A DNA stretch of 64,000 nt from Palsa-504 sp963795795 (GTDB lineage: Bacteria; Actinomycetota; Actinomycetes; Streptosporangiales; Streptosporangiaceae), in contig CAWCJS010000005.1 in NCBI GenBank assembly GCA_963795795.1, forward strand, positions 62,001 to 126,000. The letters run 5' to 3'. A model generated the notes under the pieces. That model had not been told where the DNA came from. It made no database searches and was given only the letters and a program-made list of their open reading frames with translations. Positions within the stretch are counted from its first letter, which is position 1, and the number at the start of each line of letters is the position of its first letter. Position numbers and translations under genes: made by a program. Positions 1 through 9,138 of the stretch are shown here, piece by piece.

Positions 1-270
1 ATTCCTTGGGCCGAGGACTCCAGCGCCGGGTCGACCGCGCGGTCGTGCGCGTGCGAATGCGGCCCGACGGCGTGCCGGATCCGCGCCCAGGGGCCGTGGC
101 TTGCGTGGTCGTGGGTTCCGTGGTCGTGGCTTGCGTGGTCGTGGCTTGAGTGGTCGTGGCTGGCGGGTCGTGGCTGCGGGGTCTGGTGAGTGGTCGTGGC
201 TTGCGGGGTCGTGGCGGTGTGGATGACCGTGATCGGACTCGTGGTGGTGGTCGTGCTCGTGGCTCACCAT
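1..270 (-). pseudogene. Cation diffusion facilitator (CDF) transporter, N-terminal part, runs off the left edge
   Basis: On the minus strand an ATG at 270 opens a His/Asp-rich stretch, and further in a second frame reads His-Asp-His-rich repeats followed by PWARIRHAVGPHSHAHDRA and then a VDPALESSAQG-like segment. That combination (His-rich leader, then a conserved 'ALE(x)S(x)xG' entry into the first membrane helix) is typical of the cytosolic N-terminus of actinobacterial CDF Zn/Co/Cd exporters. The membrane domain lies beyond the window. The start and the conserved part are in different frames: the 15-bp His repeats between about 97 and 226 include irregular 11- and 14-bp units, giving a net +1 slip. 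No in-frame start exists for the conserved frame after its own stop next to the ATG. So either the repeat has slipped in the cell or in the assembly. Family call is from the short conserved stretch only. Confidence 0.6.
97..226. repeat. His-rich coding minisatellite, 15-bp units
   Basis: About eight imperfect copies of a 15-bp unit (minus strand AGCCACGACCACGCA, encoding Ser-His-Asp-His-Ala) lie in the leader of the CDF gene. Two central units are 11 and 14 bp, which moves the reading frame. The encoded repeats would form a metal-binding histidine-rich cytosolic leader. Confidence 0.8.
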
Positions 271-362
271 CCCAGGATGACCGCTAAATCCCGTTGCAGC
301 ACATCGACATCAGCCACCCTTGCGCTGCTGCGACCTCATCGCAGCAAGGGATAATTGCGACC

Positions 363-1439
363 ATGACAGGCCATGCGATGACTCACGAGGACCGGCTGCC
401 CGTGCCGGAGACGGCGGGGCGGATGGCCAGCGCCGCGTCCGCCTTCCTGGCCGGGCTCAGCGAGGAGCAGCGGAGCCTGGCGTGCTTCCCGTTCGGCGAC
501 GAACGGCGCGACTGGTCGTTCTACCCGATTCCCGACCGAAGCGGCCTGCCCGTCGGCGCCCTCGATGACGGCCAACGCCGGCTCGCGCACGAGCTCATCG
601 TGACGGGCACCAGCCTGCCCGGGTACGCGAAGGTCGTCTCGGTGATGGCCATGGAACACGTCAGGCGCGTGCTCGTACCGGCCCTGGCCGGGCTCTTCAA
701 TCCCGAGCGGTACTGCTTCAAGGTGTTCGGCGTACCGGGCGATGACGTGTGGGGCTGGCAGTTTGCCGGGCATCACGTGTCGCTCAACTTCGCCATCGTC
801 GATGGCCGGTACGTCTCCCCCACGCCCTGCATGCTGGGCTCCTCGCCCGCGCGCTACGAACTGCTGGCGCCGCTGGCTGACGACGAGGAACTCGGCTACC
901 GGTTCGTGAACTCCCTCGACGACGCGCAGCGGCGGGCCGCGATCATCAACCACCGGCCGCCGCCAGAGATCGCCACCGGACTGGTCCCCAGGATCGGCGA
1001 GATCGAGCGGCCTGACGCGGTGTTCTGGGCCGAGCCCGACTACGTGATCAGCGAGGACGAGTGCGACCTGCTCAGCTACGTCCGCGCCAGCCCTAAGGGC
1101 ATCGCGGCTACCGAACTTCGCCAGCGGCAGTTCGACGAGCTGACCGAGCTGGTCGGGGCGTTCGCCCGGCGGCTGCCCGACGAGCTGGCCGGGGCGGCCT
1201 TGCATAGTCTGGAACGCGATGGAATGGACAGCCTGGCCTTCGCCTGGGCGGGCAGCACCGAGCCCGGGTGGCGGCACTACTTCCGGATCCAGGGACCTGC
1301 CCTGCTCATCGAGCACGACAACACCCAGGGCAACGGCAATCACATTCACTCGGTGTGGCGGAACCCGGCGGACGATTTCGGCGACGACGTACTGGCCGAG
1401 CACTACCGCACCCACCACCAGGCGCACGGCGTGAGTTAA
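363..1439 (+). CDS. DUF3500 family protein
   Basis: About 358 residues. The sequence carries the hallmarks of the DUF3500 family: GHHVSLNFAIVDG in the middle, TPCMLGSSPA shortly after, and a C-terminal IEHDNTQGNGNHIHSVWRN followed by a DFGDDVLAEHYRTHH ending, which spans nearly the usual family length. The biochemical role of the family is not established; the conserved His/Asp/Asn set suggests a metal or small-molecule site (inference). The open frame extends to 294, but ATG 363 has an AAGGGA about 12 bases upstream and better fits the family start. The next gene, an isochorismatase-like hydrolase, begins 9 bases after the stop, so the two are probably cotranscribed. Confidence 0.85.
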   Translation: MTGHAMTHEDRLPVPETAGRMASAASAFLAGLSEEQRSLACFPFGDERRDWSFYPIPDRSGLPVGALDDGQRRLAHELIVTGTSLPGYAKVVSVMAMEHVRRVLVPALAGLFNPERYCFKVFGVPGDDVWGWQFAGHHVSLNFAIVDGRYVSPTPCMLGSSPARYELLAPLADDEELGYRFVNSLDDAQRRAAIINHRPPPEIATGLVPRIGEIERPDAVFWAEPDYVISEDECDLLSYVRASPKGIAATELRQRQFDELTELVGAFARRLPDELAGAALHSLERDGMDSLAFAWAGSTEPGWRHYFRIQGPALLIEHDNTQGNGNHIHSVWRNPADDFGDDVLAEHYRTHHQAHGVS

Positions 1440-1448
1440 GGGGACAGC

Positions 1449-2006
1449 ATGACCACACTCGAAAACCGGCCGAACACCGCGCTGCTCGTCGTCGACGTGC
1501 AGAACGGCGCCGTCAATGCGGCCCACCAGCGCGACGAGGTCGTCTCGAACATCGGCCTCCTGGTCGAGAAGGCGCGGGAGGAACGGGTCCCCGTGGTATG
1601 GGTCCAGCACAACGACGAGGACCTGCCCAGGGGGAGCGAGACCTGGCAGATCGTTCCCGAGCTGACTCCGGGTGAGGCCGAACCGCTCGTAGAGAAGAAC
1701 TACGGCGACTCCTTCGAGGACACCACGCTCGAGACCGTCCTGTCGGGCCTGGGAGTCGGGCGGCTCGTCGTGGTCGGCGCGCAGACCGATGCGTGCATCC
1801 GGTCCACGCTGCACGGCGCGATAACGCGGGGGTACGACGCGACCCTGGTCAAGGACGCGCACACCACCGAGGACATGACGCAGTGGGGAGCACCGCCGCC
1901 TGAGGCGGTCATCGCGCACACGAACCTGTACTGGACCTACCAAACGGCGCCGGGACGGAAGGGCGGGACGGTCGAGACCAAGGACGTCGACTTCGGCGCG
2001 TCCTGA
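1449..2006 (+). CDS. Isochorismatase-family cysteine hydrolase
   Basis: 185 residues with the cysteine-hydrolase triad of this superfamily in order: Asp16 in LLVVDVQNG, Lys83 in VEKNYGDSF, and Cys116 in GAQTDACIRST. The usual cis-peptide region precedes the Cys. A GGGGA ribosome site sits 7 bases before the ATG. Members hydrolyse amide, carbamoyl or vinyl-ether bonds of small molecules; the substrate here cannot be read from sequence. It is cytosolic (no signal) and follows the DUF3500 gene with a 9-base gap, so it likely belongs to the same small operon. Confidence 0.88.
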   Translation: MTTLENRPNTALLVVDVQNGAVNAAHQRDEVVSNIGLLVEKAREERVPVVWVQHNDEDLPRGSETWQIVPELTPGEAEPLVEKNYGDSFEDTTLETVLSGLGVGRLVVVGAQTDACIRSTLHGAITRGYDATLVKDAHTTEDMTQWGAPPPEAVIAHTNLYWTYQTAPGRKGGTVETKDVDFGAS

Positions 2007-2016
2007 GTTTTTGGGG

Positions 2017-3453
2017 TCAGCCCGTGGCGTAGCGAGCCAGCAGCGGGATAAGCACCTGAGCATCGGGGCTGCCCCAGCCGGTGACCGGGTCCCATCCGGG
2101 ACCTGCCTGGTATCCGGTGATCGTCGTGGGCGGGAACTCCACGGAGTTGTTCCCCGTGGTGACGTCGTGGAAGGCCTGGTGGTATTCCGCGCTGCGGGCA
2201 ATCTGGTAGATGGCTGGGTTGACGAAGCCCAGGTGGCGTCCGGCGTACTGGTCAGCCAGGGCCATCAGCGCGGCCCAGATCGGGGCGGCGGCGCTGGTCC
2301 CTCCGTGGCTCTGGACTGTCTCCGCGGTTCCGTTACTAAACACGACCGCCACGCCCGTGCGGTCGCTGGCATCGGCGGACACATCGGGAACCCCTCGGGT
2401 AGCGCCAATGCCAGGGACGCCGGCCTGGTAGGTGGGCCGCGCGAACAACTGGCTGAACCCGCCACCGGAGGCCTGGAAGGACCCGCCCCGGTTTCCGGGG
2501 TTTCCGGACGCCAGGCCCCACGCCGTTTCGCTGAGCCAGGTGCCGGTGGCATGGCTGGCGGTCAGGCTAGTTCCGCCCGCGGACAGAACGAGCGGATCGG
2601 AGGCCACCATGAGGATCCCCTTGGTTGGGGCGGAGGGCGGGGTGCCAGTCAGGGCTGAGTAGAGATCGCACTGATAGGCCGCCGCTCCTATGTCGCCTGA
2701 GGCGGCGACGACCGTCATGCCACGGTCGACGGCCGCCTGGAGCGCCGCGTTCACGCGGTCGGCCTGCGCACGGCTGACGCAGTGCTCGCCGCCGATCTGT
2801 CCCGCGGCGCTGATCGACATGACGCTTCCAAGGGTGGCGCCCAGCCGGAATTCGGCGACGGCGGCGGCGACCGCGTCCCGAGTGTTGTCCAGGGATGTTG
2901 ACGGGAGCAGGAGGATGACGAGCGTGGCGTCGGGGGCGAGTGCGTGGACCACTTCCACGTCCAGCACTTCCTCCCCGAAGGCCAGCCAGGGGGAGCTAGC
3001 GCCGGCGAGGGTGGTCACGACCCGCATCCGCGCGGCCGGAAGGTGGAACAGGTTGTCGAAGGCCGTCATGTCCTGGCGCAGGTCAGTGATCGCGGGCGGG
3101 TGCAGGTGCGTTTCGGCGAGCTCGGGCAGCACCACGGTCTCGCCCCGGCCGTCGATCCCGCGGTCCAGGAGAGGCTTGACTCCGTAGGCCACCTGGAGCT
3201 GCTGGGGGCTATAGCAGGTGATCCCCGAGCCGCAGTTCGCCGTGGGGACCAGGGGCAGGCCGCCCGGTTTCCCCGTGCCATCCGCTGGGCCGTCCGTTGC
3301 GCTGGTGGGCGGGGTGGCCGACGGCCGGGGGCTCGTGGTGCTGCCGATGTGGCCTGCGGCCGGAGAGGACCCGCACGCTACCGTCAGCAGGCTAAGCGCC
3401 GTCGCGACGGCCACGATCCCCGCACGCCGGGTGATGCCCTGGTGGACCCTCAT
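2017..3453 (-). CDS. S53 family (sedolisin/kumamolisin-type) serine-carboxyl protease, lipoprotein
   Basis: 478 residues. The N-terminus is a lipoprotein signal with lipobox LTVAC (Cys27), followed by a Ser/Thr/Pro linker to about residue 70. The catalytic domain starts near YSPQQLQVAYG. Expected S53 residues are visible: Glu161 and Asp165 in EEVLDVE, oxyanion Asp254 in ASGDIGA, Ser387 in HGGTSAAAPIWA, and the C-terminal calcium site HDVTTGNN with GPGWDPVTGWG. The roughly 180-residue activation prodomain normally in front of the catalytic domain is absent. An AGGAGGG site precedes the ATG. The product is predicted to be a membrane-anchored extracellular protease, probably active at acid pH as known for the family. 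Confidence 0.9.
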   Translation of the reverse strand: MRVHQGITRRAGIVAVATALSLLTVACGSSPAAGHIGSTTSPRPSATPPTSATDGPADGTGKPGGLPLVPTANCGSGITCYSPQQLQVAYGVKPLLDRGIDGRGETVVLPELAETHLHPPAITDLRQDMTAFDNLFHLPAARMRVVTTLAGASSPWLAFGEEVLDVEVVHALAPDATLVILLLPSTSLDNTRDAVAAAVAEFRLGATLGSVMSISAAGQIGGEHCVSRAQADRVNAALQAAVDRGMTVVAASGDIGAAAYQCDLYSALTGTPPSAPTKGILMVASDPLVLSAGGTSLTASHATGTWLSETAWGLASGNPGNRGGSFQASGGGFSQLFARPTYQAGVPGIGATRGVPDVSADASDRTGVAVVFSNGTAETVQSHGGTSAAAPIWAALMALADQYAGRHLGFVNPAIYQIARSAEYHQAFHDVTTGNNSVEFPPTTITGYQAGPGWDPVTGWGSPDAQVLIPLLARYATG

Positions 3454-3547
3454 CGTGCCCTCCTAGCGCTTTTTCTGGCTTCCCGTATTGGGAGTCACGC
3501 TAGGTTCGATCCCTCGGGACCGATATACGGCTGACCGGCGTATGGCC

Positions 3548-3565
3548 GGTGTACCTACGTACACC
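3548..3565. other. Short inverted repeat between protease and HNH genes
   Basis: GGTGTAC-CTAC-GTACACC forms a perfect 7-bp stem with a 4-base loop just past the stop of the HNH gene (minus strand). There is no T-run after it, so it is a weak terminator candidate or part of a divergent regulatory region upstream of the sedolisin gene. Confidence 0.35.
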
Positions 3566-3581
3566 TGGGCCATCCTTGCTG

Positions 3582-5754
3582 CTAGATGGGGTAGCGGGTG
3601 GGTTCTTTGGTGTACTGGCGGCCGGCGGGGGTGGTCCAGCGGACGGTTCCGTCGGGGAGCTGGTCGACGTGCCACCGTGGGTGTTGTTTGACGCGGTGGT
3701 CATGACGGCACTTAGGGTCGCCGTTGCACAGGCAGCTCCGGCCGCCCGCCTCGTAGGGGGTGTTGTGCTCGAAGTCTGCTTGGGCGGCAGGCCGCCGGCA
3801 GGCGGGGCCGGTGCAGGTGGCGTACCGGATCTCGGCTAGGTGGCGGAGCATGACCCCGGGGTCGTGGCCCTGGGCTTCGTGCCGGTGGTCGCACGGGTCG
3901 GTGCCGACCGGCTCGACGGTCACGATCAGGTCCCGCGCCCCGGGGATCCCGGTGGACAGCCGCCAGGTCCCGTACCCGCCCGGCGGTCCGTGCTCCCGGC
4001 GGGCGGTGAAGCCGGGGCGCGGGTCGGCGGGTGGCGGCGGGCCGGGTCCGGCCCGGGCGCCTGGTGTGGCCCGTTTTGCCGGGTTGGCGGCTGGGGCGGG
4101 TCTGGCGCAGCCGTGGCCGATGGGGCGGCCGTGCTGGTCGGTGACGGTCAGGCACCAGGTCGTCTTCGGGTTGCGGGCGGCCGCGGCGGCCAGGTCGCGG
4201 GCCAGCCACGGGTCGACCGGGCCGATGCCGGCGGCTTCGCCGGGCCGGTCGGCCAGGCCGAGCGCGGTGGCCAGCGGGACCGTCAGGTTCACCCGGCCCG
4301 CGAACCCGGGCGGGATCACCCCCGCCACCGGCGCGGCGGGCGCTGGACCCGCGGGCTCCCCCGGCCCAGGCCCGCCGTCGTCCGGGCCGGAGTCGTCCGG
4401 GCCGTTACCGTCCGGGTCGTCGCCGGTGCCGGAGCCTTCCTGGCCGGGGGCGTCGCCCGTACTGCCCGCCCGTTCGCCGTGGCCGCCGGGGCCCGGGCCT
4501 GGTGCCGTGCTGCTGTTCCCGGCGGGACGGGAGTCCATCCCGAGGAGCAGATCGAGGTAGGCGCGGGCGCGCAGCTCGTCCATGGTGCCGTCCAGCCCGG
4601 CCTTGCGCAGCTGCCGGGCCCACCAGGTGACCCGCTGGTCGGCGGCCAGCACCTCCGCCGGGGGTAGCTCCCGGCCGACCAGCGCGGCGTTCCCGGAGTC
4701 CTCCGCCCACCGTTCCACCCGGGCGTCTTTGGCTGCTTCCTCGCGGCGCTTGCGGGCCTTGTCCGGCGCGACCTGCATGACCGCCCGGGCGATCGCGGCC
4801 CGCAGCCCGCCCGGGGTCAGCGTCCCGGCCCGCCCCAGGACCAGCGCCTCCGCGGCCCGGGCCTCGGCCGGGTCCAGCAGCTGGGTAGCGGCGGCGATGA
4901 TCCTCACCTTGTTCTCCTGCAGGACACCGGAGCGGAACGCCGCCGCCGTGCCGGGCAGCTTGACCGCCAGATCCGCGGCCAGCTCCAGCACTGCGCGCCG
5001 CCGCCCAGGCGGACTGGGCCAGCGCCGCGGCCAGCTCATCGCCGGTGAACTCCTCCCACCCGGCCGGCATCCGCGCCGGGCCCTCCGGGCCGCAGCCCGG
5101 GGCCGGGCGGCGGCGGATCAGCTCCGCAGCCGCGGCATGCTTGCGGGCGCCCGCGTGGGACTGCACCCGGTCCCACGCGCACAGCGCGCCGATCAGCTCA
5201 TCATCGGTGGCCCCGTCGTAGGTGTCATCCGGGCCGGCCGCGTCGTCGGCGAAGCTCATCAGGACCAGCCCACCCGGCATGGTGTCCAGGGCCAGCCCGG
5301 ACGCGAACCCGCCGGCCGGGCCTGGGTACTCCCCCGGGAAGACCTGCGACCCGGGCATCCCCGGTCCGCGGCGCCCCGCCGCACCGGCGGCGGCCGCGGC
5401 CAGCGCTCCCGTCGCGCCCGTCCGGGCGGCCGCCGCGGCTGCCCGGGCCTCGGCCGCGGTGAGCTCGCGGCACTCGGCGAGGATCGCGTCCAGGTCGACC
5501 TCGCCGGGGAGTGGCGGGTCCTCCGGGTCGGGCCACAGGTCCGGGTCGGGCGGCTCCTCCCCCACTGGGCGGGCCGCCCACTGCTCGTCATCCACCCAGT
5601 CGGCCCCGGCGGGCAGCCGCCGCCAGCCCGCGGCTTCGTCCTGGAGCGGGTCGCGCGGCCCGCTGGTCCGCCGGGGATCCTCCGGCCCAGCGGCACGCCG
5701 GACGGGGTCCTCGTCCCGTCCGGGGCCCGGGGCCGGTCCTGGGGTCATCGCCAC
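3582..5754 (-). pseudogene. DUF222/HNH endonuclease (13E12 repeat family), single frameshift
   Basis: The N-terminal half (start 5754) and C-terminal half (stop 3582) lie in different frames. The N part has a Pro-rich leader and the DUF222 segment ending DELAAALAQSAWAA; the C part resumes with RRAVLELAADLAVKLPGTA and continues through DUF222 features (LVLGRAGTLTPGGLRAAIA, DARVERWAEDSGNAAL, ELPPAEVLAADQR) to a Pro/Gly-rich linker and an HNH domain: CTGPACRRPAAQADFEHN with a CLCNGDPKCRHDHRVKQHP zinc/metal knuckle. The frame breaks at about 4995-5007 in a GCGGCGGCGCG run where two bases appear missing (or one added). The family is widespread in actinobacterial genomes; its exact role is not established. 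Either a recent pseudogene or an assembly indel. Confidence 0.85.
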
Positions 5755-5782
5755 CGCCGTTCGGGGAAATGGTCTTGACTTG

Positions 5783-5799
5783 ATACGAACATAGTATCT
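5783..5799 (-). promoter_or_regulatory. AT-rich inverted repeat upstream of the HNH gene
   Basis: GATAC-7 bp-GTATC sits about 30 bases upstream of the HNH start in an unusually AT-rich stretch. It contains a GAAC half of an actinobacterial SOS-box (GAAC-N4-GTTC) but the other half does not match. Some mycobacterial 13E12 genes are LexA-controlled, so this is a possible degenerate operator; weak. Confidence 0.3.
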
Positions 5800-5861
5800 A
5801 AATTAGAGCCTAGACGCAACTAGACACGCAGAAAAAAGGTTCCAATACGTAGCATGGGAGT

Positions 5862-6017
5862 GTGCGCATCGAGGCGCGCCGGGCGGAGGATCTGGAACGG
5901 CTGGAGGGGGCGATTCCTCCGGGCTGTCGCGGTTTCACGAGCGCTGCTTTGCCCGGCGGCAGTCCGATACACCCCAGAGAGTTCTTTTTCGATAGATGGC
6001 GTGCCCGGCGGCGATGA
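5862..6017 (+). pseudogene. Possible remnant of a GNAT acetyltransferase N-terminus
   Basis: A 51-codon frame starting at GTG 5862 reads VRIEARRAEDLERLEGA, which resembles the first strand and helix of a GNAT N-acetyltransferase, then loses any resemblance and stops. No acetyl-CoA-binding motif follows. It lies past the stop of the DinB gene on the opposite strand. Call is tentative. Confidence 0.3.
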
Positions 6018-6029
6018 GACGCTGCGCGG

Positions 6030-6649
6030 TCAGGCCCAGCGGGAGGCTGCGGCTTGAGCGGCGCGCTCGATCGTCGCGCACCGTTCTTTCCAGTAGGCCG
6101 TGTCATCTTCCTGCGGGTCCGGATACCCGGCGGCGGTTCCTGTCTGGCCGTCAATTGTTCACGCAGGATGTCCGCGTGTCCAGCGTGGCGGCTGGTCTCG
6201 GAGAGTATGTGAACCAGGATGTTGAACAGCTTCACGTCGGGACGCGGCCACCATGGCACATGGCCGGGGGCGTCGATGTCGAGGGCGTCGATCGTCGCGT
6301 CCGCGTGTTCCCATACACGCCGGTAGAAGGCGACGATTTCCTCGCGTGACTCGTCCTCAGTCGCCCAGAAGTCGGCGCCTTCCGCGGCGGTGTCGTTCCA
6401 CGCGGGCAGGGGTTCGGGAAACGGTCGGCCGAAGACCTCACCGAAGTACCTGGCCTCCCAGGTCGCCAGGTGCTTGAGCATGCCGAGGAGATTGGTGCCG
6501 CTCGAGGTCAGGGGACGGCGGATGTCGTACTCGGAGAGCCCGTCGAGCTTCCAGACCATTACCTCGCGGATCCACCGCAAGTCGCCATGCAGGTACTCTT
6601 TCGCGAATTCGTCGATCACAGGGGCAAGCCTGCCACGGAGGTCAGACAC
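6030..6649 (-). pseudogene. DinB/DUF664 family protein with a one-base frameshift near its end
   Basis: Starting at GTG 6649 the product reads as a DUF664/DinB four-helix protein: HGDLRWIREVMVWKLDGLSE, GTNLLGMLKHLATWEARYFG (first metal-binding His), and ILVHILSETSRHAGHADILR (C-terminal His pair). After GHADILREQ the frame runs on as Arg/Pro-rich nonsense to 5810. One base forward, the expected tail appears: IDGQTGTAAGYPDPQEDDTA, then AYWKERCATIERAAQ and a stop at 6030. Adding a single A in the AATTG at about 6153-6158 restores the family-length protein (about 205 residues). The family includes thiol-dependent metalloenzymes and many uncharacterised proteins. Confidence 0.82.
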
Positions 6650-6679
6650 GACGGGCCGGACTGCGAGCCGCCCGCGAGG

Positions 6680-7570
6680 CTAGGTGCCCGCGGGGTGCCA
6701 GACGGTCTTGGTCTCCAGGTAGGCGAGCATGCGGTTCAGGCCGGGGCTCTGGATCCAGTCCTGGTCGTGGTCCCGGGGGCGGATCACGCGCTTGAGGTTC
6801 TCGGCGGCGGCCACGGCCAGGTCGTCGGCCAGGGCGGGGGGCGCGCCGCACAGGTCGATGGCGTTGACGTCCATGTGCGAAGCCAACCAGGGGGCAATCT
6901 CGGCGGTGCGCCCGGTCAGCACGTTGACTACGCCGCCGGGTACGTCCGAGGTGGCCAGCACCTCGGTGAGGGACACGGCGGGGAGCGGGTAACGCTCGCT
7001 GGCCAGTGCCACCACCGTGTTGCCGGTAACGATCGCGGGGGCGACCACGGACACGAAGCCCAGCAGGCTCGCGGAGTCGGGCGCGATCACCGCGACCACG
7101 CCGGTGGGCTCGGGCAGCGAGAAGTTGAAGTACGGGCCGGCCACGGGGTTGGCCGCGCCGCGGACCTGGGCGATCTTGTCCGCCCAGCCCGCGTACCAGA
7201 CCCAGCGGTCGATGGCGGCGTCCACGACCGCCTCGGCCTGCCGCGCGCCCAGCCCCTCGGCCGCGCGGACCTCGGCCACGAACTGCGCGCGGCGGCCCTC
7301 GAGCAGCTCGGCGACCCGGTACAGGACCTGGCCCCGGTTGTAGGCGGTCGCGCCCGACCAGCCCGCGAACGCCTTCCTCGCCGCTGTGACCGCGTCCCTG
7401 GCGTCCTTGCGCGAGGCCAGCGCCGCGTTGGCCAGGAACCCGCCCTTGTGGTCGGTCACCGGGTAGGACCTTCCGCTCTCCGAGCGAGGGAAGGCCCCGC
7501 CGATGTACAGCTTGTACGTCTTGCGCACCGCGATGCGGGCGGCCGAGCCGGACGCGCCGTTGTCAGACAT
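6680..7570 (-). CDS. Truncated, non-catalytic aldehyde dehydrogenase paralogue
   Basis: 296 residues matching only the NAD-binding part of an ALDH: LYIGGAFPRSESGRSYPV at the start, then a Rossmann region around VAPAIVTGNTVVALAS. The NFP motif of the active protein is replaced by a 'PDSASL' stretch, and the Glu general base and the catalytic Cys with the whole C-terminal catalytic domain are missing. The start overlaps the end of the full-length ALDH gene by 8 bases, so it is translationally coupled to it. In many actinobacteria a full ALDH and such a shortened partner follow deoC; the likely role is a structural or regulatory partner in oxidation of acetaldehyde (inference). Confidence 0.85.
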   Translation of the reverse strand: MSDNGASGSAARIAVRKTYKLYIGGAFPRSESGRSYPVTDHKGGFLANAALASRKDARDAVTAARKAFAGWSGATAYNRGQVLYRVAELLEGRRAQFVAEVRAAEGLGARQAEAVVDAAIDRWVWYAGWADKIAQVRGAANPVAGPYFNFSLPEPTGVVAVIAPDSASLLGFVSVVAPAIVTGNTVVALASERYPLPAVSLTEVLATSDVPGGVVNVLTGRTAEIAPWLASHMDVNAIDLCGAPPALADDLAVAAAENLKRVIRPRDHDQDWIQSPGLNRMLAYLETKTVWHPAGT

Positions 7571-9002
7571 CGAGGTAGGCCTCCAGCCCCTGCCTGCCGC
7601 CCTCCCGGCCGTAGCCGGATTCCTTGTAACCCCCGAACGGCGAGGTCGGGTCGAACTTGTTGAACGTGTTCGCCCACACCACGCCGGCGCGCAGCCGCGA
7701 CGCCATCCACAAGATCCGCGATCCCTTGTCGGTCCAGACCCCCGCGGACAGCCCGTACGGGGTGTTGTTGGCCTTCTCCACCGCCTCGGCTGGGGTGCGG
7801 AACGTGAGCACGGACAGCACCGGCCCGAAGATCTCCTCGCGGGCGATGCGGTGGGCCTGCGACACCCCGGTGAACACGGTCGGCGGGAACCAGAAGCCCT
7901 TCACGGGCAGCTCGCACGGCGGCGACCACCGCTGCGCGCCCTCCGCCTCGCCGGCGTCGGACAGCTCGCGGATCTTGGCGAGCTGGGCGGCGGAGTTGAT
8001 GGCGCCCACGTCGGTGTTCTTGTCCAGCGGGTCGCCGAGGCGCAGCGTCCCGAGCCGGCGCTGCAGGGAGGCCAGCACCTCGGAGTACACCGACTCCTGA
8101 ACGAGCAGCCTGGAGCCCGCGCAGCACACGTGGCCCTGGTTGAAGAAGATCCCGTTGACGATTCCCTCGACCGCCTGGTCGACGGGCGCGTCCTCGAACA
8201 CGATGTTGGCGGCCTTCCCGCCCAGCTCCAGCGTGACCTTCTTGCGCGGGCCGGTCGCGCAGGCCCGGGCGATCTGCTTGCCGACCTCGGTGGACCCGGT
8301 GAACGCCACCTTGTCGACGCCGGGATGCTCGACCAAAGCGCGGCCGGTCTCCCCCGCGCCGGTGATGATGTTGACCACACCCGGCGGCAGGTCGGCCTGC
8401 TGGCAGATCTCGGCGAAGGTGAGCGCGGTGAGCGGCGTCGTCTCGGCCGGCTTCAGCACCACGGTGTTGCCGCACGCCAGCGCCGGGGCGATCTTCCAGG
8501 CCAGCATGAGCAACGGGAAGTTCCACGGGATGACCTGGGCGGCCACGCCGAGCGGGCGCGGGTCGGGACCGTACCCCGCGTACTCCAGCTTGTCGGCCCA
8601 GCCCGCGTGGTAGAAGAAGTGCGCCGCGACCAGCGGGATGTCCACGTCGCGCGATTCCCTGATCGGCTTGCCGTTGTCGAGGGACTCGAGCACGGCGAGT
8701 TCGCGCGCTCGCTCCTGGACGATGCGGGCGATGCGGAACAGGTACTTGCCGCGTTCCTTTGGCGCCATGCCCGACCAGGTGTGCTCGTAGGCCTGGCGGG
8801 CGGCGCTCACCGCGCGGTCCACGTCGGCGGGACCCGCCTCGGTCACCTCGGCCAGCACCTCCTCGGTGGCCGGCGAGATGGTCTTGAACGCGCGGCCGTC
8901 GATGGTGGAGGTGAATTCCCCGTTGATGAACAGCCCGTAGGACTCACGCAGCGAGATGATCGCCCGCGACTCGGGTGCGGGAGCGTATTCGAACTTAGAC
9001 AT
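7563..9002 (-). CDS. Aldehyde dehydrogenase
   Basis: 479 residues, full family length. NAD-binding and catalytic motifs are all present: IPWNFPLLMLAWK (Asn161), Lys184 in VVLKPAE, FTGSTEVG, Glu259 in VTLELGGKAANIVF and Cys293 in FFNQGHVCCAGSRL. Predicted NAD(P)-dependent oxidation of an aldehyde to the acid. Gene order with the shortened ALDH downstream and deoC further upstream on the same strand suggests it handles acetaldehyde released by deoxyribose-phosphate aldolase, although two plus-strand genes now lie between. Cytosolic. Confidence 0.93.
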   Translation of the reverse strand: MSKFEYAPAPESRAIISLRESYGLFINGEFTSTIDGRAFKTISPATEEVLAEVTEAGPADVDRAVSAARQAYEHTWSGMAPKERGKYLFRIARIVQERARELAVLESLDNGKPIRESRDVDIPLVAAHFFYHAGWADKLEYAGYGPDPRPLGVAAQVIPWNFPLLMLAWKIAPALACGNTVVLKPAETTPLTALTFAEICQQADLPPGVVNIITGAGETGRALVEHPGVDKVAFTGSTEVGKQIARACATGPRKKVTLELGGKAANIVFEDAPVDQAVEGIVNGIFFNQGHVCCAGSRLLVQESVYSEVLASLQRRLGTLRLGDPLDKNTDVGAINSAAQLAKIRELSDAGEAEGAQRWSPPCELPVKGFWFPPTVFTGVSQAHRIAREEIFGPVLSVLTFRTPAEAVEKANNTPYGLSAGVWTDKGSRILWMASRLRAGVVWANTFNKFDPTSPFGGYKESGYGREGGRQGLEAYLDV

Positions 9003-9138
9003 GCCGGCAGGCCTGCGCTTTCACCCCTCAACGATACCGCTCGCGCCCGGCCCGGTCAGGATGCCCGCAGCCTTGGGCGAACTACCGGATGTTCGCAAAA
9101 ACATACTCAAAGCGTCGCAATGTGGTACACCAAAGGTC

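Noticed and set aside
336..2201. Long minus-strand open frame (about 620 codons) across the DUF3500 and isochorismatase genes
   Set aside because: High GC produces long shadow frames; both genes on the plus strand have clear families, starts and ribosome sites, and the shadow has none.
3495..3530. GGTTCGATCCC resembling a tRNA T-loop
   Set aside because: The flanking bases do not form a T-stem, and no anticodon arm, D-arm or acceptor stem can be drawn around it.
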